Assembly: GCA_963764805.1 (NCBI GenBank)
Contig: CAVXUB010000005.1
Location: forward strand, 124,001-188,000
DNA length: 64,000 nucleotides
Direction of reading: 5' to 3'
Source: CAVXUB01 sp963764805
Lineage (GTDB): Bacteria > Actinomycetota > Acidimicrobiia > Acidimicrobiales > Bog-793
Part shown: positions 8,500 to 16,495 of the stretch, piece after piece
How positions within the stretch are numbered: the stretch's first letter is position 1
Layout: every line of letters begins with the position of its first letter
Program-made: the position numbers and the translations under genes
The notes under the pieces: generated by a model
The model's database searches: none
What the model was told of the DNA's origin: nothing
What the model saw: only the letters and a program-made list of their open reading frames with translations

Positions 8500-9285
8500 G
8501 TGAACTTCGACATCGAGGCATACAGCCGGAGGACCCAGCGCCTCGACCTGTCCGGGATCGAGCTCGGCGACTTCGGGTCACGCCCGCTGCCGGCGGACGC
8601 GCTCCGCTGCCTGCGCTACATGCACGACGTCGAGCACCACACCATCTGCTACCTGCGCGACCTGCTCGTGACGCGTGCCCATCGTGAGCCCGAGATCACC
8701 ACCTTCCTCACGCTCTGGAGCTACGAGGAGCACTGGCACGGCGAAGCGCTCGGCTTGGTGCTCGAGGCTCACGGAGAGCCCGGCAATACCGCCCGGGTCT
8801 CAGCGCTCCGGCACCGTCTAGGCGTGCGCGACCACCTGCAACCGCTGCTCTCGCAACTCGGCTCCGGCCTCACCCGGCACTTCACCGCTGTGCACATGAC
8901 GTGGGGGGCGGTCAACGAGTGGACCACGCAGGCCGGCTACGCGCGCTTGGCCAAGCTCGCCGGTCACCCCACCTTGACCGAGCTGCTGAGACGCATCATG
9001 AAGCAGGAGGGCCGGCACATCGATTTCTACGCCACGCAGGCGCGCACCAGGCTGGCGGCCAGCCATGCGGCGCAGCGGCTGACCCGGGCGGCGCTGGGGC
9101 GCTACTGGGGACCTGTCGGTTCGGGCATCATGGCCCAGTCGGAGGTGCGGTTCCTCGCCCGCTACCTGTTCGGCGGCCTGGAAGGTCGAGCCGCCGCCGA
9201 CCGTATCGACCGCCAGATCGACCGCCTGCCGGGTCTCGACGGTATGGCATTGCTCAGCAGCTCCGTCCGTCAGCTCGCTGCCTGA
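8500..9285 (+). CDS. Ferritin-like diiron protein (desaturase/oxygenase-like)
   Basis: A 261-residue helical protein. Candidate iron ligands follow a ferritin-like pattern: Glu/His in HDVEHHTICYL, EExxH in SYEEHWHG, Glu in VNEWTTQAGY, and ExxH in KQEGRHIDFY (about residue 170). This arrangement is seen in acyl-ACP desaturase-like and related diiron proteins. The GTG start at 8500 gives the protein VNFDIEAYSRR...; longer frames upstream overlap the divergent gene and are less likely. The substrate is unknown. A fatty-acyl desaturation role would be inference only. Confidence 0.75.
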   Translation: MNFDIEAYSRRTQRLDLSGIELGDFGSRPLPADALRCLRYMHDVEHHTICYLRDLLVTRAHREPEITTFLTLWSYEEHWHGEALGLVLEAHGEPGNTARVSALRHRLGVRDHLQPLLSQLGSGLTRHFTAVHMTWGAVNEWTTQAGYARLAKLAGHPTLTELLRRIMKQEGRHIDFYATQARTRLAASHAAQRLTRAALGRYWGPVGSGIMAQSEVRFLARYLFGGLEGRAAADRIDRQIDRLPGLDGMALLSSSVRQLAA

Positions 9286-9328
9286 ATTGGGCATCGCGGC
9301 GGGGTGCCCCGCCGGATCGGCGGGTCGG

Positions 9329-10165
9329 CTACCTGAAGTTGACCGGCGCTTGCACCAATACCTGCGTCGTCGGCTGCGGCGTGCCACCGGTCGGCTCGGC
9401 CGTGACCATCAGGGCTGTCATCGTCGTCTGCACGTGGAACGTCCAGACGTTGCTGGAGCTCGCACCCTGGGACCCTGCCACCCCGAGAGACACCGGCTTC
9501 CCCCGCACCAGTCCCCAGAGCTGGTACGTCTCCGTCGCCGGCAGTCGCGGCATGTCCGAGCTGACGACAAATGCCTGCCCGCCAGGTGTGATGACGGCCT
9601 CGGCCCGCAGCGGCGAAACCGCTGAGGTCAGCTCCACCGAAGTATGAGCGCCGCTCATGGCTGCGAGAGCGGCGTTGTTCATCGAGGTCGAGCTGAGGGC
9701 TGAGACGGTCTGGCGCAGGTTGCTCACCTGGTTGTCGAGGTGGACGATCTCGGCGGTGCCGAGCGCGACGACGGCGGCCGCGGCGGCTGCGGCGGCGGCG
9801 GTCCAGACGGCGGGAGTCTTTCGGCCGCGTGGACGGCGGGAGCCGTAAGGGGTTGTGGGTTCGGACGATGCCTCTGCTCTGCGGCGGGCCTCGCCCAGGG
9901 CCACCACGTGCCCCCGCGCCTGCAACTCACCGTCGGCCGCCGGTTCTCCAGTCTCCAGCTTGTCGGCGATCTTGTCCCAGAGCGCCAAAGGGGCCTCGCC
10001 GCCCGAGTTGCCGAGCAGCGCGGCGACCTCGCGGTGGCCTGCCACCTCGGCACGACAGCGCGGGCATTGGAGGAGGTGCCGCTCGATCTCCTCGGCCTCT
10101 GTTGCCTCCACGGCATCCAGGGCGTAAGCGCCGAGAAGCTCCTCGATCTCGTCGTGTCTCATCAT
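9329..10165 (-). CDS. RskA-like zinc anti-sigma factor
   Basis: Membrane anti-sigma factor expected to hold the adjacent ECF sigma factor inactive. The N-terminal zinc anti-sigma domain carries HLLQCPRC (HxxxCxxC, about residues 30-37). An Ala-rich transmembrane helix (TAAAAAAAAAVVALGTAEIV, about 122-141) leads to an extracytoplasmic RskA-type beta domain ending near VLVQAPVNF. Its ATGA start overlaps the stop of the sigma gene, the usual sigma-first order. Such sigma factors are normally released by regulated proteolysis of the anti-sigma factor. Confidence 0.9.
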   Translation of the reverse strand: MMRHDEIEELLGAYALDAVEATEAEEIERHLLQCPRCRAEVAGHREVAALLGNSGGEAPLALWDKIADKLETGEPAADGELQARGHVVALGEARRRAEASSEPTTPYGSRRPRGRKTPAVWTAAAAAAAAAVVALGTAEIVHLDNQVSNLRQTVSALSSTSMNNAALAAMSGAHTSVELTSAVSPLRAEAVITPGGQAFVVSSDMPRLPATETYQLWGLVRGKPVSLGVAGSQGASSSNVWTFHVQTTMTALMVTAEPTGGTPQPTTQVLVQAPVNFR

Positions 10166-10743
10166 TCGTCGCCCCTCAAGGACGCCCCCGCCGGCGCCAA
10201 CTCGGCCTGCATCCTTCGTAGGCCGGCCCTGATCCGGCTCTTGACTGTTCCCTCCGGCTGGTCGAGCAGCGTCGCCACCTCACGGTAGGTGTGGCCGCCG
10301 AAGTAGGCGAGCTCGATCGCTTTGCGTTCGTCGCCTGGAAGCTTGGCGACAGCTGCCCGCACCTGCTCGCCGACGGTGAGGTCGTAGACCTCGTGCTCGA
10401 GGTCGTAGCCACTGCCAGCCGTCTGGCGGGCGTCGCGTTCCTCCCGCAGGCGTCGAGCGCCCTCCGACCTCAACAGGTCCACGGAGCGGCCGTGGGTGTG
10501 GGAGAGCAGGAACGATCGCAACGAACCGCGGTCGGGGTCGTACCTCTCAGGTTGGTTCCAGAGCCGCAGGAACACCTCCTGCACGATCTCCTCGGCCATC
10601 GCACGGTCTCGCAAGACGCGGCGGGCGAGACCGGCCACGGCGCCCGCGTGCCTGCGGTATATCTCCGCCAAGGCCTCCTGGTGGTAGCGGGCGACGAACA
10701 TCACAAGGTTGGCGTCGCTCGCCGCATGTAGGTCGGTCCCCAT
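10162..10743 (-). CDS. ECF sigma factor (SigK-like)
   Basis: A 193-residue extracytoplasmic-function sigma factor. Region 2 is YRRHAGAVAGLARRVLRDRAM through RLWNQPERYDPDRGSLRSFL (about residues 28-80), and region 4 is LPGDERKAIELAYFGGHTYREVATLL plus the recognition helix GTVKSRIRAGLRRMQ (about 132-180). I chose ATG 10743 because GAGGTCGAG stands directly upstream and the family begins there; the frame is open further back. It overlaps the RskA-like gene by 4 nt. Target promoters cannot be told from the window. Confidence 0.92.
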   Translation of the reverse strand: MGTDLHAASDANLVMFVARYHQEALAEIYRRHAGAVAGLARRVLRDRAMAEEIVQEVFLRLWNQPERYDPDRGSLRSFLLSHTHGRSVDLLRSEGARRLREERDARQTAGSGYDLEHEVYDLTVGEQVRAAVAKLPGDERKAIELAYFGGHTYREVATLLDQPEGTVKSRIRAGLRRMQAELAPAGASLRGDE

Positions 10744-10873
10744 CTCGACCTCTATACGGAGCCGGCTGCGTCTTGGATGACCGAGCACTGCGGGAGAAGC
10801 TAGCTGCGAGCCGGCATCATCCCCTATCCGGTCTCTGTGCAAGCCGGATGGCCGTCCCGTCCGTATACCCGGC

Positions 10874-11356
10874 ATGGAAGCAGCGAGGGCTCCCGGAGGC
10901 CCGGGACCGACACTCGTCCCGGCTACCCACCCGAATGGCCGGCCCGGCCGCCGGACGGGCCGCCGGACCGGTCGCCTGCCGGTCAGCGTCACGTTGGCAC
11001 TCGAGGTAGCAGGAGCCGGCCTGCTGCTCGCAAGCGGCGGAATGCATCTCGATCTCTACCTGACGGGCTACAGGGAGATCCCGACCGTCGGCGATCTGTT
11101 CCTGGTGCAGGTGATCGCCGCCTTCGCGATGGCACTGGCCGTGCTGGCCCTCCGCCGTCGTCTTGTCGACGCAGCGGGGTCGTTGCTGAGCATCGGGACT
11201 TTGGCCGGCTATGTGGCGTTTCGGATGTGGACGATCTTCGGGTTCCGCGAGGTGGGGACGGAGGCCGGCACGACCGCCGGGATCATCGAGATCGCCGCCT
11301 TCGTCGTGCTGGCGACGAGTGCCCTTCTTGGCTCGGCACGCTCGGCCACGCGTTGA
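10874..11356 (+). CDS. Small membrane protein, four predicted helices
   Basis: A 160-residue protein with an Arg/Gly-rich N-terminus (about 1-35) then four hydrophobic helices: VTLALEVAGAGLLLASGGMH, DLFLVQVIAAFAMALAVLAL, SLLSIGTLAGYVAFRMWTIF and GIIEIAAFVVLATSALLG. I do not recognise the family. The N-terminus may be over-extended. It lies 29 bp upstream of a copper-type lipoprotein on the same strand and may be co-transcribed with it; a link to copper or respiration is a guess. Confidence 0.65.
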   Translation: MEAARAPGGPGPTLVPATHPNGRPGRRTGRRTGRLPVSVTLALEVAGAGLLLASGGMHLDLYLTGYREIPTVGDLFLVQVIAAFAMALAVLALRRRLVDAAGSLLSIGTLAGYVAFRMWTIFGFREVGTEAGTTAGIIEIAAFVVLATSALLGSARSATR

Positions 11357-11385
11357 GAGACTCTGCACTGAGGAGGGACAAGCCC

Positions 11386-11772
11386 ATGTCGAAGCTCTGG
11401 CGTAGCACCGCCGCTGCACTTGCCGTCGTCGGCTCAGCCTTGCTGCTCGCCGCCTGCAGCTCGACCCCCTCCGGCTCGGGCGGAGGCGCCACCACCGCGA
11501 CCTCCGGCGGCGGCTCGGCCGGAGCGACCATCACGATCCAGAACTTCGCCTTCAGCCCCGTGACCCTCACGGTCCGTCCGGGCGAGATCGTGACCGTCGT
11601 CAACAAGGACGGTGTAGCCCACACCCTCACCTCGACGACGGGAGCGTTCGACACCGGCGACATCGCCGCCGGCGGGAGCACCACCTTCAAGGCCCCCACG
11701 ACGCCTGGGACCTACAGGTACCACTGCAAGATTCACGTGACGATGCCGACGGACACCTTGATCGTCAGCTGA
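11386..11772 (+). CDS. Cupredoxin-type blue-copper lipoprotein
   Basis: A 128-residue lipoprotein. The signal peptide ends at the lipobox LLAACSS (Cys about residue 23), followed by a Gly/Thr linker and one cupredoxin domain (about 45-128). Type I copper ligands are visible: His in GVAHTLTS, then Cys, His and Met in YHCKIHVTM, the plastocyanin/amicyanin pattern. It probably carries electrons outside the membrane. An AGGAGGG site lies 9 nt before ATG 11386. Its 3' end overlaps the convergent citrate synthase gene by 8 bp. Confidence 0.92.
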   Translation: MSKLWRSTAAALAVVGSALLLAACSSTPSGSGGGATTATSGGGSAGATITIQNFAFSPVTLTVRPGEIVTVVNKDGVAHTLTSTTGAFDTGDIAAGGSTTFKAPTTPGTYRYHCKIHVTMPTDTLIVS

Positions 11773-13309
11773 GCGGCGGTACCGGCTGGGGAGGCGGCGG
11801 GCCGATGTAGCGGGAGCTCGGCCGGATGATGCGGTTGTCGGCGGCCTGCTCGAGGATGTGGGTGCACCAGCCGACCACACGGCTGGTGGCGAAAGTCGGG
11901 GTGAACATCTCTCGCGGCAGGCCTGACAGCTCCATCACCACTCCGGCGTAGAACTCGACGTTGGCGTACAGCTGGCGCCCCGGCTTGAGCTCCGCGAGCG
12001 CCTCGACCACGGTCCCCTCGACCTGGACGGCGAAATCGACAAGCGGGCCGCCGAGACCCTCCGCCACCCGGCGCATCAGGAGCGACCGCGGGTCCTCCGT
12101 CTTGTAGACGCGATGCCCGAAACCCATCATCCGCTCGCCTCGCTCGACCACGCCCCTCACCCATGCAGCCGTCCGGTCGGGGCTCCCGATGGCGTCGAGA
12201 GTGTCCAGTGCGCGGCTCGGGGCGCCTCCGTGCAGCGGCCCAGAGAGAGCGCCGACGGCGGCCACCACTGCCGACGCGACATCGGCACCGGTCGAGGAGA
12301 CCACCCGGGCAGTGAAGGTCGACGCGTTGAAGCCGTGATCGATCGTCGAGATCATGTACTGCTCGACAGCTCGGCGGTGCGCCGGGTCCGGCACGGCCCC
12401 TGTCAGCATCCACAGGTAGTTGGCGGCGTAGCCAAGGTCGCCCCTCGGTGGGATCGGCTGCAGATCCTGTTGCAGTCGGTGGACGGCCGTCACCACCGTC
12501 GGCAGGAGGGCGCAGATGCGGACAGCATCCTTGCGAAGCGTCTGGTGGTCGATGTCGAGCCAAGGACGCATCCCGTCCACCGCGCCGACGAGCGAGAGCA
12601 CCGTGCGGAGCGCGGCCAGTGGGCCGGAGCCGCGGTGCATGGCAGCAACGGCGGGCAGCGCCTCCAGAACCGCAGCCGGGAGACGGCGCGCCCCGTCGAT
12701 CTCCTCCGCAAACGCCTCCCGCTCCCCGGCAGTCGGCAGTTCCCCTTCGAACAGCAGGTACCAGACGTCCTCGAACGAACGCTTCTCGGCCAGCTCGATC
12801 GCCGAGTACTGGCGGTAGTGATAGAAGCCTTCGAGCCCGCGAACTGCGCCCGTCGAGGTCTCCGCCACGACGACACCCTCGAGTCCCTTCGGCACGTCCT
12901 GGTAGCTCGTCTCCACGGGGCGGATCTGTGCCAGGCGCGTCAGGTCTCGCAACGAGACCACACCCTTCACCTCGTCGCCTGCGACGACCGGGAAGTGGCG
13001 GTACCCATGAACCGCCAGGCTCCGCCACGCCTCGGTGATCTCCGTGTCGGGGCTGACGCAATCGGGAGCGCGCGTCATCAGCTCTCCGACCGTCAGCTCG
13101 GCCGGCGATCGACCAGACGCTGCCGCCCTCACCAGATCCCGCTCAGTGAGGATGCCGATCGGCCGATTGTCCTCGACCACCAGCACGGAGCCGACCTTGT
13201 GGCGGTGCATGCGTTCGCCAGCCACCTCCAGAGTCTCAGCCGGCTGGGCGGTGATGGCCGGGCTGGTCATCACATCCGCCACCGTCCGCGGGTTGGTCGT
13301 AGTCGACAT
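11765..13309 (-). CDS. Citrate synthase fused to N-terminal CBS domain pair
   Basis: A 514-residue fusion. Two CBS motifs come first: TVADVMTSPAITAQPAETLE with GSVLVVEDNRPIGILTERDL, then ELMTRAPDCVSPDTEI with YRHFPVVAGDEVKGVVSLRD (together about residues 8-130). CBS pairs usually bind adenine nucleotides and regulate the attached domain. The citrate synthase part (about 150-505) has catalytic histidines in SGPLHGGAPS and MGFGHRVYKTEDPR; the catalytic Asp position reads NVEFYAG, a D-to-E change that, from memory, also occurs in the actinobacterial citrate synthase 2 (CitA) group. I chose ATG 13309 because TTGACA-18 bp-GATACT ends 6 nt before it, indicating a leaderless mRNA. Divergent from the HTH-citrate synthase. 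Confidence 0.9.
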   Translation of the reverse strand: MSTTTNPRTVADVMTSPAITAQPAETLEVAGERMHRHKVGSVLVVEDNRPIGILTERDLVRAAASGRSPAELTVGELMTRAPDCVSPDTEITEAWRSLAVHGYRHFPVVAGDEVKGVVSLRDLTRLAQIRPVETSYQDVPKGLEGVVVAETSTGAVRGLEGFYHYRQYSAIELAEKRSFEDVWYLLFEGELPTAGEREAFAEEIDGARRLPAAVLEALPAVAAMHRGSGPLAALRTVLSLVGAVDGMRPWLDIDHQTLRKDAVRICALLPTVVTAVHRLQQDLQPIPPRGDLGYAANYLWMLTGAVPDPAHRRAVEQYMISTIDHGFNASTFTARVVSSTGADVASAVVAAVGALSGPLHGGAPSRALDTLDAIGSPDRTAAWVRGVVERGERMMGFGHRVYKTEDPRSLLMRRVAEGLGGPLVDFAVQVEGTVVEALAELKPGRQLYANVEFYAGVVMELSGLPREMFTPTFATSRVVGWCTHILEQAADNRIIRPSSRYIGPPPPQPVPPLS

Positions 13310-13315
13310 GAACCG

Positions 13316-13366
13316 AGTATCGATCTGCGGTGACAATATTGTCAATGTTGATTGCATCAATATAAA
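13316..13366. promoter_or_regulatory. Back-to-back promoters with palindromic operator between two citrate synthase genes
   Basis: A perfect palindrome TGACAATATTGTCA lies at 13331-13344 and a second inverted repeat TTGAT-TGC-ATCAA at 13348-13360. The minus promoter for the CBS-citrate synthase is TTGACA (13345-13340) - 18 bp - GATACT (13321-13316), 6 nt before its ATG. The plus promoter for the HTH-citrate synthase is TTGTCA (13339-13344) - 16 bp - TATAAA (13361-13366), 8 nt before its ATG. The first palindrome thus covers both -35 boxes, and the second fills most of the plus-strand spacer. Boxes and repeats are seen; control by the HTH-fused enzyme is inference. Confidence 0.75.
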
Positions 13367-13374
13367 GTGAGTAG

Positions 13375-14694
13375 ATGACAGCGGTCACGACAATCGGTGA
13401 CGACCGCCGCTGGCTGACGACGGCCCAGGCCGCCACCCGTCTCCGGGTGCAGCCGGCCACCCTCTACGCCTACGTCAGCAGGGGAATGATCGACAGCCAT
13501 CGTCGGCCTGGGGGACGGGGAAGCCTCTTCGACGCGGCTGACGTGGCGCGTTTGGCGGCACGCGCACGGGCGGGCGGCCGGGCGGCTGCCCTGGAGATCG
13601 TCGTCGGCACGCAGCTGACTCTGCTCGACCCTGCGGGGCACCTGTATTACCGGGGATGGGACGTCGTCGAGGGTGCAGCCGAAGCCGAATTCGAGGAGGT
13701 GGCGGAATGGCTGTGGAGCGGCCGGGTGGTCCCAGGCTCTGCGAGGGAGGGCTCTGCGAGGGAGGGCTCGGCGAGGGGCGGCTCGACTGACAAGGGCTCG
13801 GCGATGAAGCCGCCGCGCTGGCGCCCACGAGATGAGTCGCTGGCAGTCGCTCGAGCCGTCTCGGCTTGCCTCGGTGATGACGCCGAGCCTGTCGACGTGA
13901 TCCGCACCGCCGTCGCCGCCGTCGCCGCCACGGATCCGCTCAGGCACGACCGCAGACCCGAGGCGGTCGTCACCACGGGCCGTTCACTGATCGCCACCCT
14001 CGTCGACTGTCTTCCGGGCGAGCAGGCGGTGGGGCGCCGGCTGGCAGACCGGCTGTGGCCGAAGCTCACGACCGAGAGGGCCAACGCGGGCAAGTGCAAA
14101 GCTCTCAATGCCGCCATGGTGCTGCTGGCCGATCACGAGCTCGCCGCATCGACGCTCGCCGCCCGCGTGGCGGCGTCGGCCTGGGCTGATCCCTATCTGG
14201 TGGTGAGTGCCGGACTCGGAGTGATCGGTGGCATCCTGCACGGAGGGGCTTCCAAGGCGGCATCGGAGCTGCTCGGCCGGGCCACACCGTCAAGTCGTGG
14301 GACGAGTCCGAGACGTGCCGCCGAGCAGGCGATCGGCGAGGTGCTGGCAAGGGGCGAGCTGGTCCCCGGCTTCGGCCACAAGGTCTACCTGGACGCGGAC
14401 CCGCGGGCCGGGGCGCTGGCCGCTCTGGTGCGCGAGGCGTGGCCGCGTCACCCGGTGCTGCGCACGGCTGAGGCGATGGCGGCGGTGATGGCTGAACGCG
14501 GCGGCCCGGCGGCGAACATCGACTTCGCGCTTGCGCAGCTGACGAGCGCCGCAGGGATGCGGACCGGTGCCGGCGAGGCGATTTTCGCCATCGCCCGGAT
14601 CGCCGGCTGGCTTGCCCACGCCATCGAGGAGTACCCGCACCGGCTGCGATACCGACCGCGGGCCGCCTACGAGGGCCCGCTCCCCCTCACCTGA
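13375..14694 (+). CDS. Citrate synthase fused to N-terminal helix-turn-helix DNA-binding domain
   Basis: A 439-residue fusion. Residues about 12-65 form a MerR/excisionase-like HTH: RWLTTAQAATRLRVQPATLY, AYVSRGMIDSHRRPGGRG, then FDAADVARL. The remainder is a citrate synthase domain with its active-site set intact: His in GILHGGASKA (about 286), His in GFGHKVYLDADPR (about 333) and Asp in NIDFALAQL (about 382). A Gly-Ser-rich repeat insertion occupies about 121-145. It could be an enzyme, a regulator that senses acyl-CoA or oxaloacetate, or both. Similar HTH-citrate synthase fusions exist in databases to my knowledge, but I do not know of an established function. The start ATG 13375 is supported by a promoter 8 nt upstream. 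Confidence 0.92.
   Translation: MTAVTTIGDDRRWLTTAQAATRLRVQPATLYAYVSRGMIDSHRRPGGRGSLFDAADVARLAARARAGGRAAALEIVVGTQLTLLDPAGHLYYRGWDVVEGAAEAEFEEVAEWLWSGRVVPGSAREGSAREGSARGGSTDKGSAMKPPRWRPRDESLAVARAVSACLGDDAEPVDVIRTAVAAVAATDPLRHDRRPEAVVTTGRSLIATLVDCLPGEQAVGRRLADRLWPKLTTERANAGKCKALNAAMVLLADHELAASTLAARVAASAWADPYLVVSAGLGVIGGILHGGASKAASELLGRATPSSRGTSPRRAAEQAIGEVLARGELVPGFGHKVYLDADPRAGALAALVREAWPRHPVLRTAEAMAAVMAERGGPAANIDFALAQLTSAAGMRTGAGEAIFAIARIAGWLAHAIEEYPHRLRYRPRAAYEGPLPLT
13735..13809 (+). repeat. 15-bp in-frame tandem repeat inside the HTH-citrate synthase gene
   Basis: Five consecutive 15-bp units encode GSARE, GSARE, GSARG, GSTDK and GSAMK (residues about 121-145). The first two units are identical at DNA level. 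The array sits between two conserved parts of the citrate synthase domain and most likely forms a flexible surface loop. Confidence 0.85.
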
Positions 14695-14705
14695 GCGGCA
14701 GCAGG

Positions 14706-14754
14706 AACTCGTGTGCAGCAGTGCACGCTCTACGTCTGTTGCTGCACGCGAGTT
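14706..14754 (+). repeat. 47-bp-type intergenic palindrome, copy A
   Basis: Outer arms of 15 bp (AACTCGTGTGCAGCA and, reversed, AACTCGCGTGCAGCA) differ at one position. It lies 11 bp after the HTH-citrate synthase stop and 111 bp before the acyl-CoA synthetase start. It matches copy B at 47293 except for about 7 of 45 positions. No T-tract follows, so it is not a standard terminator. Confidence 0.75.
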
Positions 14755-14865
14755 TCGGGCGGCCCCCCTCGAAGTCCCGAAACTGGAACGTGTTCAAAGG
14801 TAGGGTCGCTGCCAAGCAGGCGCGCCGAGGGCAGCGCGAGAACGCCGGCACGAGAAGGGAGCGTG

Positions 14866-16416
14866 ATGGGGGACCTCGGGTTCTGGGCGATTGCGACTGA
14901 GAATCCGTCGTGGGTGGCGGTGGTCGAGCCGGACGGTAGCGAGGTCACCGCTGGCGAGCTGCTGGCACGTTGCAACCGTCTGGTGCACGGCCTGCGGGGC
15001 CTCGGCCTCCAGCATGGAGATGCTGTGTCGACGGTGCTTCCGAACGGGACTGACTTCCTCGCCATCTACCTCGCCTGCACGCAGGCCGGCTGGTACCTGG
15101 TGCCGATCAACCACCATCTCGTGGGGCCCGAGATCGCCTACATCGTTGGCGACTGCGAGGCCAAGGCATTCGTGGGCCACGAGCGGTTCGCGGACGTCTG
15201 CGGCGAAGCCGCCAATGAGGCCGGTCTCGCCCTCGAGCGCTGCTTCGCGGTCGGCGAGATCCCGGGCTTCCGGCCGCTCTCGGAACTCGAGGCGGATCAG
15301 CCGGACACCGCCCCCGACGACCGGAGCGTCGGAGCCGTGATGAACTACACGTCGGGCACCACCGGGCGGCCGAAGGGGATCAGGCGATCGCTGCCCCAGA
15401 TCAGTCCGGAGGCGGCCGCATTCGGGTTCGGCGGGCTGCTGTTCCTGTTCGGGTTGCAACCTTTCGACGACAACGTGCACCTCGTCGGGTCGCCGCTGTA
15501 CCACACCGCGGTCCTCGTCTTCGGGGGCGGAGCCCTTCACATCGGCCACAAGCTCGTCGTGATGGACAAGTGGACGCCCGACGGGATGCTGGAGCGGATC
15601 GAGCGCTACAGGGTCACGAACTCGCACCTGGTGCCGACGCAGTTTCGGCGGATGCTGGCGCTGCCCGAGTCGAGGCGCAAGTCGTACGACCTCAGCTCGA
15701 TGCGCCACATGATCCACGCTGCGGCCCCCTGCCCGCCTGCGATCAAGCGACAGATGATCGAGTGGTGGGGCCCGGTCGTCGACGAGTACTACGCAGCATC
15801 CGAAGGCGGAGGGACGATCGTCACCTCGGCAGAGTGGCTGACCAAGCCGGGCACCCTCGGCAAGCCATGGCCGATCTCGGAGATCGCGATCTTCGACGAC
15901 GATGCGAAACAGCTGCCACCGGGTGAGGTCGGGACCGTCTACATGGCGATGAGCTCGGTGGACTTCAAGTACCACAAGGACGAGGCGAAGACGATGGCGA
16001 ACCGGATCGGCAGGTACTTCACGGTCGGCGACGTCGGCTACCTCGACGAGGATGGTTGGCTGTTCCTCTGCGACCGCAAGATCGACATGATCATCTCGGG
16101 CGGTGCCAACATCTACCCGGCCGAGATAGAGGCTGAGCTCGTGTCCCACCCGAAGGTCATCGACGCCGCCGTCTTCGGAGTGCCGGACGATGACTGGGGC
16201 GAAGCCGTCAAGGCGGTCGTCGAGCTCGTCGACGACTACGTGCCGAGCCCGGCGATGGAGGACGAGCTTCTCTCGTACCTGGCCGCCCGCCTCGCCAGGT
16301 TCAAGCTTCCCCGATCTGTGGACTTCGTAGGTGAGCTTCCCCGAGACCCCAACGGAAAGCTGCTCAAACGGCGCCTGCGCGACCCCTACTGGGCCGGGCG
16401 GGAGCGGGTCATCTGA
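14866..16416 (+). CDS. Acyl-CoA synthetase (AMP-forming)
   Basis: A 516-residue adenylate-forming ligase that activates a carboxylic or fatty acid to its CoA thioester. The ATP motif is MNYTSGTTGRPKGIRRS (about residues 160-176), the A5-type motif is YYAASEGGG (about 307), the hinge-region motif is VGDVGYLDEDGWLFLCDR (about 387-404), and the catalytic lysine is in RDPNGKLLKRRLRDPYW near the end. Chain-length preference cannot be read; FadD-type use is plausible given acyl-CoA dehydrogenase and P450 genes further along. I chose ATG 14866 because the family starts there and GAAGGGAGC precedes it. Confidence 0.92.
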   Translation: MGDLGFWAIATENPSWVAVVEPDGSEVTAGELLARCNRLVHGLRGLGLQHGDAVSTVLPNGTDFLAIYLACTQAGWYLVPINHHLVGPEIAYIVGDCEAKAFVGHERFADVCGEAANEAGLALERCFAVGEIPGFRPLSELEADQPDTAPDDRSVGAVMNYTSGTTGRPKGIRRSLPQISPEAAAFGFGGLLFLFGLQPFDDNVHLVGSPLYHTAVLVFGGGALHIGHKLVVMDKWTPDGMLERIERYRVTNSHLVPTQFRRMLALPESRRKSYDLSSMRHMIHAAAPCPPAIKRQMIEWWGPVVDEYYAASEGGGTIVTSAEWLTKPGTLGKPWPISEIAIFDDDAKQLPPGEVGTVYMAMSSVDFKYHKDEAKTMANRIGRYFTVGDVGYLDEDGWLFLCDRKIDMIISGGANIYPAEIEAELVSHPKVIDAAVFGVPDDDWGEAVKAVVELVDDYVPSPAMEDELLSYLAARLARFKLPRSVDFVGELPRDPNGKLLKRRLRDPYWAGRERVI

Positions 16417-16495
16417 CCGCCTGGCCGATCATGGAACCGGTCGAGCAGGGTCTCCGAGCGGGCTCTTGGCGGTGAGCGGAAGTTCGACAGGCGCG

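Noticed and set aside
14706..14754. Palindrome copy A as a Rho-independent terminator for the HTH-citrate synthase gene
   Set aside because: Long stem but no T-tract on either side, and the same element occurs inside the ilvBNC operon.
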